A DNA stretch of 64,000 nt, taken from NCBI RefSeq assembly GCF_014874065.1, contig NZ_JADBEE010000001.1, positions 1,364,001 through 1,428,000 of the forward strand. The letters run 5' to 3'. The translations under genes were made by a program, and so were the position numbers. Of the stretch, positions 43,202-52,454 are shown piece by piece (within the stretch, counting starts at the first letter, position 1; each line of letters opens with the position of its first letter). Source of the DNA: Nesterenkonia halotolerans. GTDB taxonomy: Bacteria > Actinomycetota > Actinomycetes > Actinomycetales > Micrococcaceae. The notes under the pieces were generated by a model. That model did not search any database. It was not told the DNA's origin and was given only the letters and a program-made list of their open reading frames with translations.

Positions 43202-44716
43202 CTACTTGACGTCGTCGTCCACCCAGTCGAAGGTCCGGGTCACGGCCTTCTTCCAGAGCCGCAGCTGACGGGCGCGCTCTTCCTCATCCATGGCAGGCTC
43301 CCAGCGCTTGTCCTCGGCCCAGTTGGCCGCCAGCTCGTCGGTGTCGCTCCAGAAGCCCACCGCGAGACCTGCGGCGTAGGCGGCACCCAGCGCAGTGGTC
43401 TCGGTGACCTTGGGACGCACCACGGGAATGCCGAGGATGTCGGCCTGGAACTGCATCAGGGCCTCATTGGCCACCATGCCGCCGTCGACCCTCAGGTCCT
43501 CCATGTCGACTCCGGAGTCGGCGTTCGCGGCGTCCAGCACCTCGCGGGTCTGGAAGGCTGTCGCCTCAAGCGCTGCACGTGCAATGTGACCCTTGTTCAC
43601 GAAGCGAGTCAGGCCCACGATGGCTCCTCGGGCCTCTCCGCGCCAGTAGGGGGCGAACAGACCGGAGAAGGCTGGTACGACGTAGACGCCACCGTTGTCC
43701 TCCACCGACTCGGCCAGCTTCTCGACCTCCGGGGCCGTCTTGATGATCCCAAGGTTGTCGCGCAGCCACTGGATCAGCGATCCCGTCACCGCGATGGAAC
43801 CTTCCAGCGCGTAGACGGGCTTGGCGTCACCGAGCTTGTAGCAGACGGTGGTCAGCAGCCCGTTCTGGGAGTGGACGATCTCCTCGCCGGTGTTGACGAT
43901 CAGGAAGTTGCCGGTGCCGTAGGTGTTCTTGGCGCCGCCCTTCTCGAACGCAGCCTGTCCGAAGGTGGCGGCCTGCTGGTCACCCAGGATGCCTGCCACA
44001 GGAGTCTCACGCAGCAGCTGCGCGCCGTGGACCTTGCCGTAGACCTCGGAGGAGGACTTGATCTCGGGCAGCATCGAAAGGGGCACCCCGAACGCCTCCA
44101 GGATGTCTTCATCCCAGGTCAGCGTTTCGATGTCCATGAACATGGTCCGGGAGGCGTTGGTGACATCAGTGATGTGGACTCCGCTTTCGGTGCCACCGGT
44201 GAGATGCCAGGTGAGCCAGGAGTCGGTGTTGCCGAAGAGCAGATCGCCGGCCTCCGCTCTGGCGCGAGCCCCTTCCACGTTGTCCAGGATCCACTTGATC
44301 TTGGTGCCGGAGAAGTAGGGGGCCAAGGGCAGCCCGACCTTCTTCTTGAAGCGGTCCGGCCCGCCGTCGGCGGCAAGCTCATCCACGATCGGCTGGGTAC
44401 GGGTGTCCTGCCAGACGATCGCGTTGTAGACCGGCTCACCGGTGTTCTTGTCCCAGACCACCGTGGTCTCACGCTGGTTGGTGATGCCCACTGCGGCGAT
44501 GTCGTGCCGGGTGAGGTTCACCTTGGACAGTGCGTTGCCGATGACCTCTCGGGTGTTGTTCCAGATCTCCATCGGGTCATGCTCGACCCAGCCTGCCTTC
44601 GGGAAGATCTGCTCGTGCTCCTTCTGGCCCGAGGACACGATGTTCCCGGTGTGATCAAAGATGATCGCGCGGCTCGACGTGGTGCCCTGGTCGATCGCGA
44701 TGACGTACTTCGACAT
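43202..44716 (-). CDS. glpK: Glycerol kinase
   Basis: A 504-residue FGGY-family kinase that phosphorylates glycerol to sn-glycerol-3-phosphate. The N-terminal [17 protein letters not shown] is the phosphate-binding loop. [13 protein letters not shown] and [11 protein letters not shown] match the glycerol site, and [23 protein letters not shown] and [16 protein letters not shown] are C-terminal FGGY signatures. It is downstream of glpF, 80 bp away on the same strand, in the order glpD, glpF, glpK. Confidence 0.97.
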   Translation of the reverse strand: MSKYVIAIDQGTTSSRAIIFDHTGNIVSSGQKEHEQIFPKAGWVEHDPMEIWNNTREVIGNALSKVNLTRHDIAAVGITNQRETTVVWDKNTGEPVYNAIVWQDTRTQPIVDELAADGGPDRFKKKVGLPLAPYFSGTKIKWILDNVEGARARAEAGDLLFGNTDSWLTWHLTGGTESGVHITDVTNASRTMFMDIETLTWDEDILEAFGVPLSMLPEIKSSSEVYGKVHGAQLLRETPVAGILGDQQAATFGQAAFEKGGAKNTYGTGNFLIVNTGEEIVHSQNGLLTTVCYKLGDAKPVYALEGSIAVTGSLIQWLRDNLGIIKTAPEVEKLAESVEDNGGVYVVPAFSGLFAPYWRGEARGAIVGLTRFVNKGHIARAALEATAFQTREVLDAANADSGVDMEDLRVDGGMVANEALMQFQADILGIPVVRPKVTETTALGAAYAAGLAVGFWSDTDELAANWAEDKRWEPAMDEEERARQLRLWKKAVTRTFDWVDDDVK

Positions 44717-44796
44717 GTTGTTCTCCTCTTCGAGTGTTCTCTCAGTCGATCATGCAGTGGCAGGCCGTGACGGAATCACCGGACCTGCTCGGAATT

Positions 44797-45540
44797 TCAG
44801 CTGACTGCCGGGAAGCTGACCACCATGGCAAGCAGACCACCCAGAGCACCGCCGATCAAGGGGCCGACCACGGGAACCCATGCGTAGGACCAGTCGCTGC
44901 CGCCCTTGCCCTTGATGGGCAGCAGGGCGTGGGCGATCCTGGGGCCCAGGTCACGTGCCGGGTTGATGGCGTAGCCCGTGGGCCCACCGAGGGACGCACC
45001 GATGCCGACCACGAGCAGCGCGACCGCCAGCGGACCGAGGCCCGAAGGAGTGCTTCCCTGGGCGATGATCACGAAGACCAGGACGAAGGTGGCGATGATC
45101 TCCGTCACCAGGTTCCACGCATTGGACTTGATCGCCGGGCCAGTGGAGAAGACTCCGAGCTTGGTGGCGGCATCAGGCTCTGCATCGAAATGCTGCTTAT
45201 AGCTGAGGTAGCACAGCACCGCACCGATGATCGCTCCCAGCATCTGGGCCAGGAAGTACAGCACGACGTTGAGGAACGTCTTGTCGATATCAGGACCGAG
45301 GGTGGCGGTATCGCCGTTGACGAGCAGGCCGATCGTGACTGCGGGGTTCAGATGGGCTCCGGAGAGCGCCGCGACGTAGACGCCGGCGAAGACGCCGAGA
45401 CCCCAGCCGAAGTTGACCATCAGAAACCCGGCGCCGTTGCCCTTCGTGCCACGGAGGGCGACGTTGGCGACGACGCCACCGCCGAGCAGCAACAGCAACA
45501 TGGTGCCGAAGGTCTCAGCGACAAATACTTCAAGAGACAT
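44797..45540 (-). CDS. glpF: Glycerol uptake facilitator (MIP/aquaporin family)
   Basis: A 247-residue channel with six hydrophobic segments and the two half-helix motifs SGAHLNPAVTIGL and GYAINPARDLGPRIAH. The Asp after the second NPA motif (NPARD) is the aquaglyceroporin marker, favouring glycerol over water. AAAGGAG precedes the ATG. It lies between glpD and glpK. Confidence 0.95.
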   Translation of the reverse strand: MSLEVFVAETFGTMLLLLLGGGVVANVALRGTKGNGAGFLMVNFGWGLGVFAGVYVAALSGAHLNPAVTIGLLVNGDTATLGPDIDKTFLNVVLYFLAQMLGAIIGAVLCYLSYKQHFDAEPDAATKLGVFSTGPAIKSNAWNLVTEIIATFVLVFVIIAQGSTPSGLGPLAVALLVVGIGASLGGPTGYAINPARDLGPRIAHALLPIKGKGGSDWSYAWVPVVGPLIGGALGGLLAMVVSFPAVS

Positions 45541-45606
45541 CTTTGGCTCCTTTCCTTATTCTTTTCTTCTTTGGTTGAACCGATGAGGCGGAGCGCCCCG
45601 TCGGAG

Positions 45607-47355
45607 TTATGCCACCAGATCCTTGACGTCGACGTTGTGCCACTCGCGCAGCACTCGTTCGGCGCGTTCAATCTCAGCGGTGACGGTCTCTGCGTCCCAC
45701 CCCTTCAGCGGGGCAAGAGCGTCTCCCAGCTCGCGGAGGAGCTCGGCGGTGACGAGTCCGCGGAAGGCCAGGGAGGTGCGGCGGATGAGCACGTCGACCA
45801 GATGGCCCACCTGCTCGTGCTCCACCATGTAGGCGAGCTCGCGCTCACTGAGCTCTGGGGTCGAGTCGAACACCCGGTCCGATCCGGCGCGGAGGTGGTC
45901 GATGACCTCGCTGGCACGCGCCCCGTAGCGGATCAGCAGGCCCTCGACACGCTCGGCGGAGAGCCCGTCACCGGCGTGGGACATGACCCAGGCCTTCTCT
46001 GCGGAGGCGGTCTTCGGGAAGCCCTTTCCGCCACCGATGGGCAGTCCCGCGGTGGAGACGGCGCGACGCCGGCCCAGCACCTCGAGCACGTCGTTGGTCA
46101 TGTGCTCAGACAGCGCACGGAAGGTCGTCCACTTGCCGCCCACCAGGCTCAGCGTGGTCACGTCACGATCCTGGACGCGGTCCTGGCGCTGCTCGATCCG
46201 GTAGTCGCGGGAGACGAAGCCGGGCTGGGTCTCATCGTGCTTCGGAAGCGGGCGGACGCCGGAGAAGCTGTAGACCACGTGGTCCGGTTCGACGGTGATG
46301 TCCGGGAACACCTGTCCGATCAGGTCGATGAAGTAGTCGACCTCTTCCGGGGTGCACACGGGCTGTTCATCGACATCGACGTCGATGTCCGTGGTGCCGA
46401 CCAAGACTCGATCCTCGATGGGGTAGATGAGCACGATGCGCCCGTCGGTGTTCTCGAAGAACATCTCGCGTCCGGCGCAGGCTGCCAGCAGGGCGGGGTG
46501 ATCCAGCACGATGTGCGAGCCCTTGGTGCCACCCATGTATGAGCTGGGCTCGCCGAGGGAGTCATTGGTCCCGTCGACCCAGGCGCCGGTGGCGTTGACG
46601 ACGACGTCGGCGGTGAACGGGAACTCTTCGCCGGTGAGCTCATCGCGCAGCGTCACGGCCTCGCCGCTGCGTCCCACTGCGCTGACGTAGTTGGTGGCGC
46701 GCACGTCAGGGTTGGCGTTGAGCCCGTCGCGCAGCACATCCAACGTCATCCGCTCAGGGTTGTGCACGGAGGCGTCGAAGTAGGTCGCGGTGTAGCGCAC
46801 GTCGTCGCGGAGGTCGGGAAGCTGCGCCAGTGAGGCACGGCGACCTGCGAAGCGGTGGCGGGGCACGGAGCCGCCGTCCCGGGAGAACCAGTCATACATG
46901 GTCAGCCCCGCCTTGATCAGGAAGGCACCACGCTCGCGCGGCTGGCCCTGCTGACGATGGGTGAGGAACCGCATCGGTGCAGCGAGGATGCCCGAGAAGG
47001 TGCTGTAGATCGGGATGGTGGTCTGCAGCGGCTTCACGTAGTGGGGCGCGGTCTTCAGCAGCGCGTTGCGCTCCACGACAGACTCGCGGACAAGCCTGAA
47101 CTCGCCGTTCTCCAGGTACCGGATACCGCCGTGGATCATGTGCGAGGAGGCGCCGGAAGCGCCTTGGCAGTAGTCGCCGCGTTCCACCAGTGCGACGTCG
47201 ACACCCTGCAGCGCCAGGTCGCGGAACGTGCCCACGCCGTTGATGCCGCCGCCGATGACCAGCACGGACGCGCGAGGGTTCTCTCGCAGCGCTCGCACTT
47301 CATTCCGCTCCGCGGGTGCCGCGGTCTTGCCAGTGTTCACAATTGTGTCGGCCAT
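45607..47355 (-). CDS. glpD: FAD-dependent glycerol-3-phosphate dehydrogenase
   Basis: A 582-residue membrane-associated enzyme that oxidises glycerol-3-phosphate to DHAP and feeds electrons to quinones. The FAD motif is VLVIGGGINGVGTFRDLALQGVDV, followed by GDYCQGASGASSHMIHGGIRYLE. LVGGKWTTFRALSEHMTND and a C-terminal DAO_C domain complete it. The ATG at 47355 is six bases after GAGGAG. A GTG one codon upstream is less likely. It is divergent from a SorC-type regulator. Confidence 0.96.
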   Translation of the reverse strand: MADTIVNTGKTAAPAERNEVRALRENPRASVLVIGGGINGVGTFRDLALQGVDVALVERGDYCQGASGASSHMIHGGIRYLENGEFRLVRESVVERNALLKTAPHYVKPLQTTIPIYSTFSGILAAPMRFLTHRQQGQPRERGAFLIKAGLTMYDWFSRDGGSVPRHRFAGRRASLAQLPDLRDDVRYTATYFDASVHNPERMTLDVLRDGLNANPDVRATNYVSAVGRSGEAVTLRDELTGEEFPFTADVVVNATGAWVDGTNDSLGEPSSYMGGTKGSHIVLDHPALLAACAGREMFFENTDGRIVLIYPIEDRVLVGTTDIDVDVDEQPVCTPEEVDYFIDLIGQVFPDITVEPDHVVYSFSGVRPLPKHDETQPGFVSRDYRIEQRQDRVQDRDVTTLSLVGGKWTTFRALSEHMTNDVLEVLGRRRAVSTAGLPIGGGKGFPKTASAEKAWVMSHAGDGLSAERVEGLLIRYGARASEVIDHLRAGSDRVFDSTPELSERELAYMVEHEQVGHLVDVLIRRTSLAFRGLVTAELLRELGDALAPLKGWDAETVTAEIERAERVLREWHNVDVKDLVA

Positions 47356-47475
47356 CACAGTCTCCTCAGGGTGTCGCGTGCTGCATCGGTGTCCGCAGTG
47401 CGTATGGGTTCACTCTTGAAAGAATGCAACGATTAGTCAATGCTGATGCACAGACGTGCAGAAATGAGGAGTGCT

Positions 47476-48501
47476 GTGGGAGAAGATTCCGCCACCGAGC
47501 CCGACCGGGGCGATCGTGCTGCACGTTATTCCAACGCAGAAGCGTCGCGGTCCCGAGGCAGCGACGCCCTGCGTGCGGCGCAGATGTACTACCTGCAGGA
47601 CCTCACGATGAACGCGATCGCTCGGGAGCTGCGCACCTCCCGCTCCACGGTCTCCCGCCTGCTCTCCACCGCCCGCGAGACGGGGCTGGTGGAGATCCAG
47701 GTCAACAATCCGCAGCTCCGTGCGCCCTCCTTGGAGCACGAGATCCGACGACGGTTCTCGGTGGAGGCCCACGTGGTGCCGGTCTCGGAGCTGGTCCGGG
47801 ATTCCGAGGTGCTGGAGCGGGTCGCCATTCAAGCCGCTCGCACCATCGGCCCCCTGGTCGAGTCAGATGCGGTCATCGGCGTCGCCTGGGGCTCGACGCT
47901 CAGCGCAGTGAGTCAGCACCTGGCGCGCAAGCTGACCCACGACACCACCGTCGTGCAGCTCAACGGTGCCGGCAACACCCAGACGACCGGGATCGCCTAC
48001 GCCAGTGAGATTCTGCAGCGCTTCGGCCACGCCTACGGCGCCCGTGTGGAGCAGTTCCCCGTCCCCGCCTTCTTCGATCATGCAGAGACCAAGACGGCGA
48101 TGTGGGCCGAGCGCAGCGTGCGCCGGATCCTCGAGCTCCAGGAGCGCATGACGATGGCGATATTCGGCGTCGGGTCGACCAACTCGGGGATCCCGAGTCA
48201 CGTGTACTCAGGCGGGTACCTCGACGACGCAGACCTTCTGGCCCTGAATCAGGAGCGCGTCGTCGGCGATGTGGCGACCATGTTCTTCCGGGCAGACGGC
48301 AGCCACCGTGACCTGCTGATCAACCAACGGGGCACGGGCCCTGAGCTGGAGCTGCTGCGGCGCGTGCCCCGGCGCATCTGCGTCGTCTCAGGAGAGGCCA
48401 AGCTCAGCGGCCTGCGGGGCGCCCTGGCAGCCGGCCTGCCCACGGACCTCATTCTGGATGAGGCGACCGCGCGCTGGCTCGTCCAGGACGAGCCCCGCTG
48501 A
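47476..48501 (+). CDS. SorC/DeoR-type sugar-binding transcriptional regulator of the glp genes
   Basis: A protein of about 341 residues: an N-terminal HTH (QMYYLQDLTMNAIARELRTSRSTVSRLLSTARETGLVEI) and a C-terminal sugar-phosphate-binding domain with VAWGSTLSAVSQHL, FGVGSTNSG and ICVVSGEAKLSGLRGAL. The GTG at 47476 has GAGGAG four bases upstream. ATG codons at 47464 and 47440 lack one, and a candidate promoter (TTGAAA, 17 bp, AATGCT at 47439-47444) would leave 47440 untranscribed. Divergence from glpD suggests that it controls glycerol use. Confidence 0.85.
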   Translation: MGEDSATEPDRGDRAARYSNAEASRSRGSDALRAAQMYYLQDLTMNAIARELRTSRSTVSRLLSTARETGLVEIQVNNPQLRAPSLEHEIRRRFSVEAHVVPVSELVRDSEVLERVAIQAARTIGPLVESDAVIGVAWGSTLSAVSQHLARKLTHDTTVVQLNGAGNTQTTGIAYASEILQRFGHAYGARVEQFPVPAFFDHAETKTAMWAERSVRRILELQERMTMAIFGVGSTNSGIPSHVYSGGYLDDADLLALNQERVVGDVATMFFRADGSHRDLLINQRGTGPELELLRRVPRRICVVSGEAKLSGLRGALAAGLPTDLILDEATARWLVQDEPR

Positions 48502-48590
48502 GCTGCTCCTCGTTCAATGTGAGCCCCGCTGGACGGCGCGCAGGCCACTGCACCGCTGAACGGCGTCGATGCTGCGGCCCAGACCGCGGG

Positions 48591-49472
48591 TCAGCTCTCG
48601 GGGTAGTCGTAGAAGCCCTTGCCGGACTTCTGGCCCAGCTCCCCGCGGGCGACCATGTCGCGCATGAGCTGGGGTGGAGCGAAGCGCTCCCCCAGCTGCG
48701 ATTCGAGATACTCGGCGATGCCCAGCCGCACATCCAGACCCACGATGTCGGTCAGCGCGAGGGGGCCGATGGGGAACTTGTAGCCCAGCACCATCGCATT
48801 GTCGATGTCTGCCGGCGCGGCCACGCCCTCTTCGACCATGCGAATGGCCTCCAGACCGATGGCCACTCCCAGCCGGGATGAGGCAAAGCCGGGCGCGTCC
48901 CTGACCACCACGGGGGTCTTGCCCAGGGCTTCGACCCAGCGTGGGCTCAGCTCGGCGAGCTCCCCGCCGGTGTGCTCGGCCAGCACCACCTCCACCAGCT
49001 TCGAGGCGGGCACCGGGTTGAAGAAATGCAGCCCACAGAACCGCTCGGGCCGATCGAGGTGCTCCGCGAGGGAGCTGATGGACAGCGAGGAGGTGTTGGT
49101 GGCCAGCCAGGCCTCTGGCGCGAGCTGTGCCTCGGCTCGGCGCAGCGACTCCACCTTCAGGTTCATGTCCTCCGGCACGGCCTCGATGACCAGTCCGCAA
49201 CGGCTGAACGCGGCGACATCGGCTGTGGTGGTGAGCCGGTCCGTCCAGTCGGAGAGCTCGCCCTCGATCTTCCCCCGGGTCAGCGAGGCTTCGAGGTCCT
49301 TGGTGATCCGTGCCGCGGCGGTCTGCGCGGCCGCCTCAGAGACATCGACGACGACGACCTCTTCGGCTCCGGCCACCAGGAAGGCGTGGCCGATCCCGGC
49401 CCCCATGCGGCCGCCGCCGAGGACACCGACCGTGGCGGGGAGAGTCTGATTCGAAGCGGCGGGGGTGCTCAT
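48591..49472 (-). CDS. 3-Hydroxyacyl-CoA dehydrogenase (probable PaaH)
   Basis: A 293-residue enzyme with the NAD motif VGVLGGGRMGAGIGHAFLVAGAEEVVVVD, LVIEAVPEDMNLK, ATNTSSLSIS, and the catalytic His in FCGLHFFNPVPASKLVEVV. The C-terminal domain contains DAPGFASSRLGVAIGLEAIRM. It oxidises 3-hydroxyacyl-CoA. Here 3-hydroxyadipyl-CoA of the phenylacetate pathway is likely because of the shared operator upstream. Its ATG overlaps the hydratase stop by four bases. Confidence 0.9.
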   Translation of the reverse strand: MSTPAASNQTLPATVGVLGGGRMGAGIGHAFLVAGAEEVVVVDVSEAAAQTAAARITKDLEASLTRGKIEGELSDWTDRLTTTADVAAFSRCGLVIEAVPEDMNLKVESLRRAEAQLAPEAWLATNTSSLSISSLAEHLDRPERFCGLHFFNPVPASKLVEVVLAEHTGGELAELSPRWVEALGKTPVVVRDAPGFASSRLGVAIGLEAIRMVEEGVAAPADIDNAMVLGYKFPIGPLALTDIVGLDVRLGIAEYLESQLGERFAPPQLMRDMVARGELGQKSGKGFYDYPES

Positions 49473-50344
49473 GGGTTGTCTCCTGAGGTGCGTTCTGATG
49501 CTTCGTGGTCCTGGTCCGAGGCGCCGTCGGAGGCTTGTTCGGGGGCTTGTCCGGCAGTCTTGGCCTCGCGGCGGTCCAGGAAGGCCTGCATCCGTTCGAA
49601 CTTCGCCTCGGACTCGAAGAGGATGGCCTGCGCGAGGTTGTCCACCTGTGGGTGGGCCTCTCGCGGCATGGAGAAGACCTGCTTGCTGATCCGCACCGCC
49701 AAGGGGTCCTGCTTGGCGATCCGATCGGCGAGCGCGTGGGCGGCGTCGAGCAGCTCGGCAGCCGGATGCACGGCGTTGAGCAGGCCGTGGTCCAGCGCCT
49801 CCTGCGCGTCGAGGATGCGTCCTGCCAGCAGGATCTCCTTGGCGATGCCCTCACCGGCGAGCTCGCGCAGCCGCCAGAGCGCGCCTGCGGCGGGGATGAT
49901 CCCCAGTCCGGTCTCGGGCTGGCCGATCTTCACCTCGGGGGTGCCCAGCCGGAAGTCAGCGGCCCAGGCGAGTTCGGCGCCGCCGCCGAGGGCGAATCCG
50001 TCCAGCGCGGCGATCACCGGCATGGGCAGCTTGGCGAGACGCTCGAAGGCGGTGGAGTTCACTCCGCGGAGGGCCTCCGCGCGCCGTCGCTCGCGGAGCT
50101 GACCGATATCGGCACCCGAGGCGAAGATGCCCTTGCCTCCGGATTCGGTGCCGGAGAGGATCAGCAGCTTGGGGTGATGCTCGAGATGCGCGCAGACGGC
50201 GTGCAGCTCGGCGATCATGGTGGCGTCGATGGCATTGCGCACCTCGGGGCGATCCAGCTGGGCATGCACCCGATCTGCTGTCTCGGTGATCCGCAGCGTG
50301 GTGAAGCCGGCGGCATCCAGGGTCGGGGTCTCGTTCGAGCTCAC
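49469..50344 (-). CDS. Enoyl-CoA hydratase (probable PaaF)
   Basis: A 291-residue crotonase-family protein. GIFASGADIGQLRERRR and ALDGFALGGGAELAWAADFR form the oxyanion hole, and GQPETGLGIIPAAGALWRLRE carries the second hydratase Glu region. The GTG at 50344 was chosen: it is four bases after the thiolase stop, whereas the upstream extension overlaps thiolase coding sequence. The Glu/Ser/Asp-rich last 30 residues are an extra tail. It is probably the 2,3-dehydroadipyl-CoA hydratase of phenylacetate degradation. Confidence 0.88.
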   Translation of the reverse strand: MSSNETPTLDAAGFTTLRITETADRVHAQLDRPEVRNAIDATMIAELHAVCAHLEHHPKLLILSGTESGGKGIFASGADIGQLRERRRAEALRGVNSTAFERLAKLPMPVIAALDGFALGGGAELAWAADFRLGTPEVKIGQPETGLGIIPAAGALWRLRELAGEGIAKEILLAGRILDAQEALDHGLLNAVHPAAELLDAAHALADRIAKQDPLAVRISKQVFSMPREAHPQVDNLAQAILFESEAKFERMQAFLDRREAKTAGQAPEQASDGASDQDHEASERTSGDNP

Positions 50345-50348
50345 CGGC

Positions 50349-51554
50349 TCACACCCTTTCCAGCAGCAGGGCTGAGCCCTGGCCGACACCGACGCACATC
50401 GTGGCGAGGCCGCGGGCCACACCCTCGTCCTCCATGCGGCGAGCAAGGGTCAGCACGATCCGGCAACCAGAGGAGCCCAGCGGGTGTCCCAGCGCGATCG
50501 CACCGCCGTCGGCGTTGACGATTCCAGGGTCAAGCCCGAGCCTGCGCATGCTGGCCAGCGACTGCGTGGCGAAGGCTTCGTTGAGTTCGACGGCGCCGAG
50601 ATCCTCGATCCGCCAACCGACGCGCTCGAGCACTTTGCGGGTGGCCGGGACCGGACCCATCCCCATGATCTCCGGGGCGACGCCCGCGCTCGCAGCGCCG
50701 ACCACCCGGGCCCGAGGGGTCAGTCCGTATTTCTGCACCGCAGCCTCAGAGGCGACGATGACCGCCGAGCCGCCGTCGTTGAGCGAGGAAGCATTGCCTG
50801 CGGTGACCACGCTGCCGCCCGCGACCACCGGACGCAGTCCCGCGAGGGATTCAGCAGTGGTTCCAGGCCGCGGCCCCTCGTCGGTGTCCACCACGGTGAC
50901 GGCGCCCTTGCGTCCTGGCACCTCGACCGGAGTGATCTCCCGCGCCAGCCGTCCTGCCTCCATGGCGGCCACGGCCCGGCGCTGCGACTCCACGGCGAAG
51001 GCATCGGCGTCCTCGCGGCTGATCCCCTCCACCCGGGCCACCTCTTCGGCGGTCTCGGGCATGGAGTAGGTTCGCTTGTCGATCTCCAGGAACTTGGGAT
51101 TGGTGAACCGCCAGCCGATGGAGGTGTCCACGACCTCCCCGGGCTTGGCGAAGCCGGTGGTGGGCTTGGCCATCACCCAGGGGGCTCGAGACATCGACTC
51201 CACTCCCCCGGCGACGACGATGTCGGCGGCCCCGGCGGCGATCATGTGCTGGGCCTGGGCGATCGCACTCATGCCCGAGGCGCAGAGCCTGTTGACGGTG
51301 ATGCCCGGAACGGAATCAGGGAATCCCGCCAGAAGCCAGGCCATGCGGGCCACGTTGCGGTTCTCCTCCCCGGCGCCGTTGGCGTTGCCGAGGATGACTT
51401 CGTCGACGTCGGCCGGATCGATCCCGGATTCCTGGACCACCTGGCGCACCACGAGAGCCGCGAGGTCATCGGGTCGGACCGAGGAGAGAGCTCCGCCGTA
51501 GCGACCCACCGGGGTCCGGGTGCCAGAGACAAGATATGCAGGGCTGATCGCCAC
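50349..51554 (-). CDS. Acetyl-CoA acyltransferase (probable PaaJ thiolase)
   Basis: A 401-residue thiolase. The nucleophile Cys is in VNRLCASGMSAIAQAQ (about 91), GGVESMSRAPWVM is conserved, and the second active site is ALGHPLGSSGCRI and ATMCVGVGQGSALLLERV. It cleaves a 3-oxoacyl-CoA. 3-Oxoadipyl-CoA and its dehydro form are expected if the operon serves phenylacetate. It is the first gene of the paaJ-paaF-paaH unit. TetR operator site D lies 24 bp before its ATG. Confidence 0.93.
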   Translation of the reverse strand: MAISPAYLVSGTRTPVGRYGGALSSVRPDDLAALVVRQVVQESGIDPADVDEVILGNANGAGEENRNVARMAWLLAGFPDSVPGITVNRLCASGMSAIAQAQHMIAAGAADIVVAGGVESMSRAPWVMAKPTTGFAKPGEVVDTSIGWRFTNPKFLEIDKRTYSMPETAEEVARVEGISREDADAFAVESQRRAVAAMEAGRLAREITPVEVPGRKGAVTVVDTDEGPRPGTTAESLAGLRPVVAGGSVVTAGNASSLNDGGSAVIVASEAAVQKYGLTPRARVVGAASAGVAPEIMGMGPVPATRKVLERVGWRIEDLGAVELNEAFATQSLASMRRLGLDPGIVNADGGAIALGHPLGSSGCRIVLTLARRMEDEGVARGLATMCVGVGQGSALLLERV

Positions 51555-51577
51555 GTCATGCGCCTTTCGCAGGAATA

Positions 51578-51597
51578 ACTGACCGATCGTTCACCTA
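51578..51597. promoter_or_regulatory. Candidate Paa-regulon TetR operator, site D
   Basis: ACTGACCGATCGTTCACCTA shares its first 12 bases with site C, while the right half is degenerate. It lies just upstream of the thiolase operon, at the distance seen for sites A and B. Confidence 0.55.
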
Positions 51598-51661
51598 TCA
51601 CTCTTCCATGAGTGCACTGTGCGGTCAATCACAGCGCAGTGCACTCATGGAGGCGGGAGTT

Positions 51662-52453
51662 TCACTGCAGCAGCGTCTTGTCGTCGACCACGGCACCCTT
51701 GAGCTTGCCGAACTCGGCGAGCAGATCCTGGGAGGTCATCTGCGCCTTCTTCGCGGCGCCGACGTCGAGGATGATGCGGCCTTCATGCATCATGATCAGC
51801 CGGTTGCCGACCTCGAGAGCCTGGACCATGTTGTGCGTGACCATCAGGGTGGTGAGGCCCTTGTCCTGGACCACGCTGCGGGTCAGCCGGGTGACCAGCT
51901 CGGCGCGCTGCGGGTCGAGTGCCGCGGTGTGCTCGTCGAGCAGCAGCACCCGGGGGTCGGAGTAGGTGGCCATGAGCAGGCTCAGCGCCTGGCGCTGGCC
52001 GCCGGAGAGCAGACCGACCTTGGTCTTGAGCCGGTCTTCCAGACCCAGCTCCAGCTGCTTGAGCGCCTCGGCGAAGCGTTCCCGCTTGGCCCTGGTCACT
52101 CCACGGGACAGGCCCCGGGGACGTCCCCGCCGGTCAGCCAGCGAGAGGTTCTCTTCGATGCTGAGGTTCGGCGCCGTGCCAGCCATCGGGTCCTGGAAGA
52201 CCCTGCCGACCTTCGCGGCACGCTGGTGCTCCTTGAGCCGGCTGACATCGACGCCGTCGAGGGAGACCACGCCCTCGTCCTGATGGATGCGGCCCGCCAC
52301 CGTGTTGAGCAGAGTGGACTTGCCGGCGCCGTTGGAGCCGATGACGGTGACGAAGTCACCTTCCTGAAGCTGAAGGTCCACATCCACCAGCGCGCGACGC
52401 TCATTGACGGTGTGCGGGAAGAACGTCTTGGAGACTGAGTCGACTTTCAACAT
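51662..52453 (-). CDS. ABC transporter ATP-binding protein (TrpZ-like)
   Basis: A 263-residue ABC ATPase. Walker A is IGSNGAGKSTLLNTVAG, the signature motif is LLSGGQRQALSLLMA, Walker B is VLLLDEHTAALDP, and the switch His is in MVTHNMVQALE. It ends the three-gene importer operon whose binding protein is of the TrpX/ABC_sub_bind type. Its ATG lies one base after the permease stop. Confidence 0.92.
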   Translation of the reverse strand: MLKVDSVSKTFFPHTVNERRALVDVDLQLQEGDFVTVIGSNGAGKSTLLNTVAGRIHQDEGVVSLDGVDVSRLKEHQRAAKVGRVFQDPMAGTAPNLSIEENLSLADRRGRPRGLSRGVTRAKRERFAEALKQLELGLEDRLKTKVGLLSGGQRQALSLLMATYSDPRVLLLDEHTAALDPQRAELVTRLTRSVVQDKGLTTLMVTHNMVQALEVGNRLIMMHEGRIILDVGAAKKAQMTSQDLLAEFGKLKGAVVDDKTLLQ

Positions 52454-52454
52454 G

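Noticed and set aside
45541..45606. Small gene between glpF and glpD
   Set aside because: Only 66 bp and pyrimidine-rich. It contains the glpF ribosome-binding site and no credible frame.
48491..48532. Direct repeat GAGCCCCGCTG at the end of the SorC-type gene
   Set aside because: Only two short copies about 30 bp apart, one overlapping the stop codon. This is plausible by chance in GC-rich sequence.
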